Shown here: positions 55,674 to 64,000 of the stretch, piece after piece
Layout: the number at the start of each line of letters is the position of its first letter
Numbering within the stretch: the first letter of the stretch is position 1
DNA from: Scilla litardierei
Lineage: Eukaryota > Streptophyta > Magnoliopsida > Asparagales > Asparagaceae
Direction: 5' to 3'
Assembly (NCBI GenBank): GCA_030789695.1
Contig: CM061133.1
Location: 91,549,248-91,613,247 of the forward strand
Length of the DNA stretch: 64,000 nucleotides
Position numbers and translations under genes: made by a program
Notes under the pieces: generated by a model
The model's database searches: none
What the model saw: the letters and a program-made list of their open reading frames with translations, nothing else
What the model was told of the DNA's origin: nothing

Positions 55674-57390
55674 ACCCTATACGTTTTCACTTCTCCTCTC
55701 ACTTTTGCTATCCGATTTTCTTCCCCAAACATCCCCCAACCTTCCTCCTACCCTTTCTCATCATCCCGTGCTCCCTCTCACCCCCCATTGCGCCGGCACC
55801 ACCCCGCGAGCCGCTTACCGACCCCAAAACCCCCCAAATTCTCTTTTGCTCCAGTTTTCCCCTATATTCTCCATTCTCCAGATCCATTATATATCAGCCG
55901 CAGGAGATCCCTTTAGCCGCAACTTCTTCCTCGGATCGCTCTTCCGTTGCCGTGCTAAGCTCAGATTTGGCGATGGCAATCCGGATACGACGAGATCTTC
56001 GCCTACCTGCAAATTCATAGGCTTCTTGATCATCGTTCTTCCGCTTCGTATACGGTTAGTAACCTGTCCTTAATCAACTTGTAACCCACACCGTAATTTA
56101 GAAAATCTAATAAAAATGGATTACTAGACGTTATAGGATTCCAATACAAATCCGGATTAGATCTTTCAATTCTAATTTTCTGTTTTGCCATAACAGTGAC
56201 CCATCCCCGTAGAATAGCGAACTCTCGTCGACCGTCATCGCCGGAACCAGGCAAGTGAAACTTGCCAACCTTGTTTAGGCTATGCTCTAGGCCATTTCCT
56301 TGCTTTAGCGTGAAAGAGACTAGACCGTGAAATGATAGCGGTCTAGGCGCAATTTCCAAGTTCTAGCTTGACAACGAAGCTAGAATTGCCTTTTGTCATG
56401 CCATGTCATGCATTTGCCTGTCACGTTTACTTTCTCTAACGGTACGCATTTTTAATCGAATATCTGCCATGCATTGCATTCTTACATGCCATTTGATTTG
56501 TATGTTGCATCGTAGCACACGCTACAAAATACTTGTACAATCCGTGTTTCCGGCTAGGCACCTGCTATGTGGGCATAACCCTACGCCATACTTGTTAAAA
56601 ATACTTCCTGGCTTGTGATCCAGAAGAGAGCATTTCGTGTTCGGGGGTAAGGCCCTGGCTCGATACACGTGGAGGGGTAGGGATAAACGGTCACTTGAGC
56701 GTAAGAGTTGGCCCGTACAGCCTCTCTAGCCAAAGGGCGGAATCTCTGTGCACGACGTGCTTACTATACTTGTACTTGCCCTTGTGAATGTTCTTGCAAA
56801 ACTTGACATCCATGACATTCCATGCTTGTACCTTACTTTACTTTTCTTCACTTGTTGCACTCTTATTTTAAACTGCCATGTCATTGCATCATGCTAGAAT
56901 TGCTAGGTTGCTTTTACCTTTCTTTTAGTTTCATTGCACAAAGTCTGTCACGCCCCGCTTCCCAAAAACGTGGAGGCGAAGCGTGAGAAGGTCCACTCAG
57001 ACTTGAAGCTACAAAGCTGCAAGTCCGATAAGCGTCAATTAACTTTAACTGCAGGTCCTTGCAACGCGAAACGAAACAAAGAGAATAATAAGGAAATGAG
57101 ACAAAAGAGAAATCTCAGAATATCCATAATAATAAATTTCAACATCGCAGAAAAGCCACCAGGCTAAAATAAAAGAGTCTAAAAGAGGCCCAGCATGGCC
57201 AACAAAAGTATAAGGTACAAAAGCAAAGTAATGGTGCTACACACCGACAACTAAACATAAACCTAAAGCAAACGTAACTCAAACAGTCTCTAAGACTGGT
57301 CTCCGGTGTCCACCAACTCCTCGTCAAAAGTAGGCTCTGGCTCAGCGTCAGCAAACACCACGTCCTCAGCTACGAACTCTGGCTCAGGGT

Positions 57391-57430
57391 CTAACATGTG
57401 ACACCCAAAAGAGCAAGGGGCACATGTCAG
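57391..57430 (-). other. CACCCAAA-loop hairpin in the element D LTR
   Basis: CTAACATGTG (57391-57400) pairs with CACATGTCAG (57421-57430), ten pairs including one wobble on the minus-strand transcript. The loop contains CACCCAAA as in C, although the stem sequence differs. Confidence 0.7.
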
Positions 57431-58599
57431 CAAGTCTACAAGAGACTTGTGCAAGGAAACTGAAAGTATGTGAAGTAAAGCAACCTAGCAGTTCTGGCAT
57501 GATGTAATGACATGGTAGTTAAAGTAATGAGTGCAACAAGTAAAGTAAAGTACGAGCAAGGCATTTAAACATGGCATGGATGACAAGTTTTACATGAATC
57601 ATTCACAAAGGCAAGTACAAGTCAGGTAAGCACCACGTGCACAGAGATTACGCCATTTGGCTAGAGTGGCTGCGCGGTCCAACTCCTAAGCTCAAGTGAT
57701 CGCTTATCCCTACCCCTCCACGTGTATCGGGTATTGGCTTTTGACCAACACATGAGGCATGCTTCTGGATCACGAGCCAGGAAGTGTTTTAACATGATTG
57801 CATAGGGGTGCACCTAGCCGGTTAAGGAAGTACAAGTATTGTAGCGTGTGCTACGAATGCAACAATCAACTTGGGTGACATGTAGAATGCAATGCATGGC
57901 AGTTAAAGTACGTATAGATAAGGAATTTAAACGTGACAGATATCAATGCATGCATGACATGGCAGGGTGACGGATCTAGCTTCATTGTCAAGCTAGACCC
58001 TAAAGTTGCATCTAGACAGCTATCATTTCACTGTCTAGTCTCTTTTACGCTAAAAACAAGGAAGTGGCCTAAAAGCATGGCCCTACACAAGAGTTGGCAA
58101 GTTTCACTTGCCTGCAAGTATCACGTCAGAGAAACACCGTCCAACGAGTCCAAAGTCACAATATCCTACGTGCACAAGTCCACCGGCCTACATCCGTTTT
58201 ATTAATCTTGATTAGTGAATTCTAAAACATTTAAAATACTTTTAAAACGTGGATTTTAGTCTTGATTAGCATGCATTGGGTTGGGGGTCCTAATGGTGCA
58301 AAGCGTTACCTCAACATGACGCGAAAGCTACACTGGCGTCGGGTAGCGACGCCAGGAGTTGGAATAAAAAGATCGCGCTCCAAGTCCTGATTTCAATATA
58401 GATTCCTCGCTGGAAAGTTCAGAACAGCAACCGGGGCAACGAATCCAGATTCCAAAGCTAGCACGTGCGATGACGGGCTACGACGTGTCGCAACATCGTA
58501 CGCGGCAAATCGTCGGAGAGAAAGCACCTAGGTGGGGCCCACAGTAGTCCTAGGGACCAATACGGGACCCACAATACCTCTGGAGAACTTGGGGGGCCC

Positions 58600-59060
58600 A
58601 CGGTGGCAAGTGGTGCGACGAGTGCAGGGTTGCGACGATTGCTCTCGGTCGGACACAGCCAAATGCGGGAGATTGGCTCGGTCGGACACTGGGGGCGGGC
58701 TTGCACAACGCAGCGGGTCGGTGCGGCCTTGGTTCTATCGGTCGGTGCGGGGCAGTGTCTCGGTCGGGTGCCTTGGATGCGGGAGAACGGAGCGCTGCAA
58801 CGTTGCAACCATTGCAACATTGCGGGCTTCGGTCGGTGCGAAGATGCGGCTCGGTCAGACACGGGCCTGAGTGGGCGACATGAGCGGGGGTCGGTGCTGT
58901 GCAGCGGCTGCGGGCGTGAGCGGGCCAAGCTCTCGGTCAGACCGAGGGCTGGTCTCGGTCGGAGCGGAGGAACGGAGCGGGGTGCGATGCAATGGCTGTG
59001 GGCGAAGCTTGGTGCGGGGCGGCTAGCGGTCTGTGCGGGGGTTTTGGCGTGTTTTCCTCG
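58600..59060. repeat. CTCGGTCGG-rich stretch in the element D LTR
   Basis: About ten dispersed CGGTCGG or CGGTCAGAC words in a GC-rich segment downstream of the TATA box in sense direction. The open frames here are compositional. Confidence 0.6.
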
Positions 59061-59174
59061 GTCGTGCGGGGAGATGGCTGTCGCAACATTGCGACGATTC
59101 ATCGCAACGTCAAATTTGAGTTTTGGAAGCAGCAAGGGTTATTTTCTTGCGAAAATAGGTCTTCCTAGAGGTTG

Positions 59175-59182
59175 TTTATATA
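59175..59182 (-). promoter_or_regulatory. TATA box of the element D LTR
   Basis: Minus strand TATATAAA, about 590 bp from the start of U3. Confidence 0.6.
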
Positions 59183-59769
59183 GTGTAGATGGGTTGACTA
59201 AGTCTAGGGCTAATCCTAATTGGATTAGGAGTTTAAAATAATTTAAAATTCAAATCTCACCATCTCCAACTCACCCAAGGCTTGGGTGCGGCCCAAATGA
59301 GCTGGAATTTGGCTCAAAAATTCTTTAAAACGTTTTAAACTCAAATACATTTTCTTTGGCTGAAATTAATTTAAAACCTAGCTTTTAAAAAAATTTTAAA
59401 CCTTGCTAAAAATATAAAGTAGGACAAATGAACTCCAAAAATTATAAAATAAATATCGTGGTAATCGTGATGATGAAAGAAAGCTAACTAAGAAGACGGA
59501 TCTCAAAGTCGACGTCAGACGACGAAACTAAAAATAGAAACGTCTCCCGTCAAAAGTGAAAATCGCCACATCTCATCGAGTAAGATTAAATTGTGGGAAA
59601 ACGACTCGAGAAATGTCGTTCACAGATAGTGCCACTATTTAATACTCTCAGAGACGTTCACAACGGCATATCACACAAAAGTGTTCACAAATAAATAAAG
59701 TCTAAAATAAACACGTGCACGGCCAAAAGCACATGCACGAACAAAGTACAACGAAAATAGACCGTTACA

Positions 59770-59780
59770 TCCTCCCCACC
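59770..59780 (-). other. Polypurine tract of element D
   Basis: Minus strand GGTGGGGAGGA just before the LTR start TGTAACGG. Confidence 0.75.
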
Positions 59781-59810
59781 TTAGAAATGATTCCGTCCTC
59801 AGAATCAACA

Positions 59811-60716
59811 TCAAGCACTGCTCGGGAAAAGGTGCGAGAAGCGCTCTCTCATCTCATCCTCACGTTCCCAGGTAGACTCACCAGGGGAACCGTGACGCCA
59901 CTGCACTCGAACCAAGTCGACGGTCTTATTCCTCAGCTGCTTCTGTCGACGATCCAGAATCTCAACTGGCTGCTGATCATAAGACAGATCCAGACAACCC
60001 GTGATCTCCGAGAAATCCACAGCGTGTGACGGATCACTAACGTATCGGCGTAACTGGGATACGTGAAATACGTCGTGAACTCCCACCAGCGATGGTGGCA
60101 ATGCCAAGCGATAAGCCACAGCTCCAACTCTCTCCATAACATCAAACGGTCCGATGAACCTCGGACTCAGCTTGCCTCTCATCCCAAATCGAATAACTCT
60201 GAGGTTCGAAGAAATCTTCAGAAAGACATGATCGCCAGGCTGAAACTCCAAAGGCCTCCGTTTAGCATCGGCCCAATGCTTGAAATGGTCCTGCGCAATC
60301 CTCAGCTTCTTCCGGATGTTCCTCACAACATCCACGGCCTCCACAATCATATCCTGTCCTAACAGATCCTGATCTCCAATGTCATCCCAGCTCAGTGGCG
60401 ATCGACATTTCTTTCCATATAGCGCGGTGAAAGGCGCCATTCCAATACTCGCCTGGTAGCTGTTATTGTAGGCAAACTCAACGTGATGGAGATGATCCTC
60501 CCAAGATCCCTTAAAGTCCAACATGCACGCACTCAGCATGTCCTCCAAAATCTGAATCGTCCTCTCGGACTGGCCATCCATCTGCAGGTGGTACGCCGTG
60601 CTGAAACTCAGACTCGTACCCAAGCTCTTCTGCAGACCCTGCCAAAACTGAGACGTGAATCTCATGTCTCTGTCCGACACGATACTCACAGGGACTCCGT
60701 GAAGTCATACGATCTC
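59811..60716 (-). pseudogene. Element D integrase 3' part and chromodomain-like tail (exon 3)
   Basis: Follows the 70-nt intron in phase 0. It carries the second catalytic Asp (SIVSDRDMRF), the catalytic Glu region (MDGQSERTIQIL), a C-terminal DNA-binding part (GPFDVMERVGAVAYRLALPP, VFHVSQLRRYV) and a chromodomain-like end (PVEILDRRQKQLRNK, then RVQWRHG and STWERE) typical of Tekay/Del chromoviruses, thought to steer integration into heterochromatin. A TGA at 60705-60707 (from CGA) lies four codons into the exon, otherwise it is open to 59811. Confidence 0.85.
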
Positions 60717-60786
60717 CTGCACGATTCACGTTACATCACTATCTAAACTAGGAAAGGAAATAAAAACGGAGAGTAAAAGAATTTAC
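60717..60786 (-). other. Intron inside the element D integrase (70 nt)
   Basis: Sense ATGGAG|GTAAATT... to ...CGTGCAG|GAGATC, phase 0. Homologous to the 74-nt intron at 20114-20187. Read through, translation would stop at 60748, after the first catalytic Asp only. Confidence 0.7.
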
Positions 60787-63203
60787 CTCCATATATCTCC
60801 TCGCTAGCATCTCAGTGGACTGTCCTACTCGGAAGGGAATAAAGTGTGCGGATTTGGTCAATCGATCTACGATCACCCAAATCGTGTCATTCTGCTTCGG
60901 AATCCGAGGTAGTCCAGTCACAAAATCCATAGTGATGTGTTGCCACTTCCACTCCAGAATCGGAAGCGGTTGCAACAACCCTGCCGTACGCTGATGCTCC
61001 GCCTTTACTTGTTGGCAAACCAAACACTTGGCTACACTCCGAGCCACACTCCTCTTCATACCATGCCACCCAAAGTTCAGGTGAAGGTCCTTGTACATCT
61101 TGGTGCCACCAGGATGTACAGAATACGACGAACTGTGTGCCTCCACCAATAATTCCTCTCTGATATCTCCAGCTGTCACACACAACCTGGCTCCAAATCT
61201 CAACAAACCATCCTCGTGTATTAAAAAGTCAGTCCGCAGACCGGCTTCCATATGCTCCCGAATCTTCACCAGCTTAGCATCTCCAGCCTGTCCAGCCTTG
61301 ATCCTATACACGAGCGTCGACTGTATCTGCATGCTCATCAACGAAGAAGTCTCGCCAGGAAGAATAATCTCGATACCAGTCTCGCAAAAATCCTGCTGCA
61401 ATCTCCACTGCGAAGTCAACATCATCACCGCTGGAAGTCTGCTCAGTGCATCCGGAACTACATTCACCTTACCAGGGTGATACTGCAAGTCAATCTTATA
61501 GCCTGCCATGAGCTCCAACCATCGACGCTGTCGCATGTTGAGCTCCTTCTGCGTAAAGATATACTTCAAGCTTTTGTGATCGGTGAAGATCTTCACCTTC
61601 TCACTCAGCAGGAAGTGCCTCCAAATCTTCAGCGCAAACACGACTGCAGCCAACTCCAAATCATGTGTCGGGTAATTCTTCTCATGAGCCTTATGCTGAC
61701 GAGAAGCATACGCAACCACATGCCCATGCTGATGCAACACACATCCAATACCCTTGCCAGAAGCATCGCAAAAGATCTCGAATCCTCCACTCCGATCAGT
61801 CACAGCAAGTACAGGGGCATTCGGCAATCTCTCCTTCAGAACATCGAAAGCCTTCTCGCAATCATCAGACCAAACATAAGGTACATCCTTCCGCGTCAGT
61901 CTGGTCATCGGCTCAGCAATCCGGGAAAAGTCCTTAATAAAACGTCGATAATATCCTATAAGTCCAAGGAAACTCCAGATCTCAGACGCTGACTGCAAAA
62001 CAGGCCACTCTCTGATAGCCATAATCTTCTCGGGATCCACTGAAATCCTATCACCTGACACCATATGCCCGAGAAAAGCAACTCTATCCTGCCAAAACTC
62101 GCACTTGGAATACTTAGCATACAAACGATGCTTCCTCAGAATCACCAACACTGTCCTCAAGTGCGATGCATGCTCTTCCTCCGACTTTGAATAGATCAGA
62201 ATGTCGTCAATAAAGATAACGACAAACTTGACTAGAAATTCATAGAAGATCAGATTCATTAGGTTCATAAAAACTGCAGGCGCATTGGTCACACCGAAAG
62301 ACATAACCACGAACTCGTAGTGACCATATTTCGTCCTGAACGCTGTCTTCGGGATGTCCTTCATCACCTTAAGCTGATGGTAACCACTCCTCAAATCCAA
62401 CTTAGAGAACACCCTCGAATCTCCAAGCTGATCAAAGATGTCATCTATACGTGGCAAGGGATATTTATTCTTGATAGTCATAGCATTCAGCTCCCGGTAA
62501 TCCACGCACATGCGATGCGAACCATCCTTCTTCTTCACCAGCAACACCGGTGCTCCCCACGGAGACACACTAGGATTGATGTAACCCTTCTGTAAAAGCT
62601 CATCCAGCTGCCTACGCAACTCCTCCAACTCTGCTGGAGCCATCCGATACGGCGCCTTCAAAATAGGCTGCGCTCCCTGAATAAGATTGATCGAAAACTC
62701 GAGAGCTCGATCGGGTGGCAGTCCAGACATCTCCTCGGGGAAGACGTCGTCGAATTCACGTACCACAGCTGGTCTATCCTGCTCCATCTGCATAGCAACA
62801 ATCTCCACTGCCTTGGCCCGAAACCTGACAGGGCCAAGCGAACTACTACCTCGACTGAACTCAAACACAGGATGTCCATGGATCTCGAACACCACCTTCT
62901 TCCTTCGACAATCGATCGTAGCATAGAAACTCGCTAGCCAATCCATCCCAAGCACTGCATCGTAGTTGATGATGTCGTGGACAATAAAATCAGCGTAAAG
63001 CTCATGTCCACAGACCACCAAAGGGCAAGAATTGCTCCCGAGATACACCGAGATCACGCCATTTCCTATAACGATATTCCAACTCTTGGGAAGAGGGAAA
63101 GTCGTCAAGGAATGCTTCTCCACGAAGCTCCGAGAAGTAATGCACATCGATGCACCAGAGTCAAAGAGGACTCGTGCAGGCAATGTGCAAACCAAAATCA
63201 CAC
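60787..63203 (-). pseudogene. pol: Element D protease, reverse transcriptase, RNase H and integrase N-terminus (exon 2)
   Basis: One open frame of about 806 codons from the intron acceptor at 63204. Counting residues from 63222: protease DSGAS 21-25, reverse transcriptase from about 185 with [12 protein letters not shown] and FIDD 337-340, RNase H with CDAS (D486), E523, D548 and D591, integrase zinc block (H696, H703, C733, C736) and the first catalytic Asp D766 in [10 protein letters not shown]. All enzymatic motifs visible here are intact. Upstream gag is missing, there is no ATG near the start, and exon 3 has a stop, so the element as a whole is inactive. The split of integrase between exons is the notable point. 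Confidence 0.88.
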
Positions 63204-63300
63204 CTAACAAACAATCTAACAATCAAACCCTATTCTAACAAACAATCATATGCAATCAAACAAACATCAAAACTATCTAAGGAAGGAAACAACTAGTTTG
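63204..63300 (-). other. Remnant of the gag-protease intron of element D
   Basis: The sense acceptor TTGTTAG|GTGTGATT at 63204 gives the same split Gly codon as in C. The donor side is missing because another LTR starts at 63301. Confidence 0.5.
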
Positions 63301-64000
63301 TGTCACGCCCCGCTTCCCAAAAACGTGGAGGCGAAGCGTGAGAAGGTCCGCTCAGACTTGAAGCTACAAAGCCGCGAGTCCGATAAGCGTCAATCACTTT
63401 AAACTGCAGGTCCTTGCAACGCGAAACGAAACAAGGATAATAATACGAAAGAGACAAAAGAAACATCTCAGAATATCCATTATAATAAATCTCAACAACG
63501 CAGAAAAGCCACCAGGCTACAAATAAGAGAGTCTAAAAGAGGCCCAGCATGGCCAACAAAAGTACAAGGTACAAAATAAGGAAAAGGTGCAAGCACCGAC
63601 AACTAACAGCAACCTAAAGCAAAAGCAAGTAAAATCAGTCTCTAAGACTGGTCTCCGGTGTCCTCGAACTCCTCGACGAACGTAGGCTCGGGCTCAGCGT
63701 CAGCAAACACCTCGTCCTCAGCAACTGTCTCTGGCTCAGGGTCTAACATGTGGCACCCAAAGAGAAAGGGGCACATGTCAGCAAGTCTGGAAGACTTGTG
63801 CAAGTGAAACTGAAAGGTGGTAAAAGTAAAGCAACCTAGCAGTTCTAGCATGATGCGTTGACATGGTAGTTTAAAGTAATGAGTGCAACAAGTAAAGTAA
63901 AGTAAAGTAAAGTACGAGCATGGTATGACATTCACAAGACAAGTACGAGACAAGAAAAGTAAGCACCTCGTGCACAGAGTTCACGCCTTACAGCTAAAGA
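63301..64000 (-). repeat. Tekay-family LTR, partial, at the window edge
   Basis: Homologous to 56946-57640 but with roughly 9-10% differences by eye, more than expected if it were a young pair. It begins at the exact LTR end TGTCACG, and contains the hairpin CTAACATGTG/CACATGTCAG (63743-63781) and the acidic frame ending at 63642. It may be the 3' LTR of another element inserted in the D intron, or the 5' LTR of D next to a deletion. Confidence 0.75.
63743..63781 (-). other. CACCCAAA-loop hairpin in the edge LTR
   Basis: Ten-pair stem with one wobble and a loop with CACCCAAA, as in the LTRs of C and D. Confidence 0.65.

Larger units (their letters stand above)
54909..56945 (+). repeat. LTR J of a Tekay-type element, plus strand, cut by D
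   Basis: Starts TGTAACGACTGG. From about 56210 on it aligns with the reverse complement of the element D LTR (for example ATTGCATCATGCTAGAATTG), so it is a relative in opposite orientation. It breaks off at 56945 where D enters (AAGTC at 56941-56945 is the presumed duplication). It carries a palindrome array (55118-55621) and a TATTTAA box (55667-55673). Confidence 0.8.
56946..59769 (-). repeat. 3' LTR of element D (2.8 kb)
   Basis: TGTCACGCCCCGC at 56946, CGTTACA at 59769. In sense: CGTGCACG-like pair near the start (59711-59740), TATATAAA at 59182 to 59175, a CTCGGTCGG-rich stretch (59060 to 58600), and the CACCCAAA-loop hairpin (57430 to 57391). Confidence 0.9.
56946..63300 (-). mobile_element. 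Element D: Tekay-like chromovirus, 3' LTR and pol
   Basis: 3' LTR at 56946-59769, polypurine tract at 59770-59780, then integrase, RNase H, reverse transcriptase and protease on the minus strand. Gag is not present. The sequence stops at 63300 inside what would be the gag-pro intron, where another LTR of the family begins. Either a second element sits in that intron or a deletion joined it to the 5' LTR of D. Inserted in LTR J (presumed TSD AAGTC). Confidence 0.85.

Noticed and set aside
58458..59241. Reading frames of 200 or more codons in the element D LTR
   Set aside because: Overlapping on both strands in a GC-rich CGGTCGG stretch; compositional.
60690..60790. Simple frameshift or random indel in integrase
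   Set aside because: C and D share the position, GT-AG ends and phase, and differ in length; an intron explains this better.

Overview
The window is plant (angiosperm) nuclear DNA built almost wholly of LTR retrotransposons inserted into one another. I found no host gene, tRNA or rRNA gene. Gypsy elements of Athila and Tekay (chromovirus) type, Copia elements primed by initiator tRNA-Met, and deep nesting suggest repeat-rich, probably pericentromeric chromatin of a large-genome plant. The species cannot be told from the sequence.

Layout. 1-983 and 12842-15324: pieces of a minus-strand element G (tRNA-Met-primed), with its 5' LTR at 13077-15324. 989-12841: element A, a minus-strand non-autonomous Athila-type element inside G (TSD CCTAA). 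15325-15965 and 53658-53755: an unclassified minus-strand transposon-like sequence H, split by element C. 15966-53657: element C, a minus-strand Tekay-like chromovirus (TSD AAGAG) blown up to 37.7 kb by three later insertions: Copia element E (20962-28184, TSD AAGAT) in its pol, and Copia element F (33268-41372, TSD CGCTA) and Athila-type element B (41545-53556, TSD CACAT) in its 5' LTR. About 53756-54908: Copia element K (LTR, PBS, broken gag). 54909-56945: plus-strand LTR J of the Tekay type, interrupting K. 56946-63300: Tekay element D (minus), interrupting J. 63301-64000: a further LTR of the same family running out of the window.

Dating by eye from LTR pairs: B is very young (about 4 differences in 1817 bp), A and F are about 1.2-1.4% diverged, and E about 4-5%. 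This agrees with the nesting order. B keeps both reading frames open. A, C, D, E, F and K are all damaged.

The most unusual content lies in how these elements seem to control their RNAs. (1) The Athila-type LTRs hold five hairpins with one shared 14-nt apical sequence, containing a GNRA tetraloop, on five different but fully pairing stems. (2) The Tekay family has a phase-1 intron between gag and protease and a phase-0 intron inside integrase that separates the catalytic Asp residues. (3) In the Athila-type elements a palindrome array plus TATA box occurs in U3 and again just upstream of ORF2, suggesting a second promoter. (4) The Copia elements E and F have a GTAAGT donor in U5 and a TTTTGCAG acceptor just before the gag ATG, so a spliced leader would lose the primer site and a large GC palindrome array. 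These are readings of sequence only; none has been tested against transcripts.
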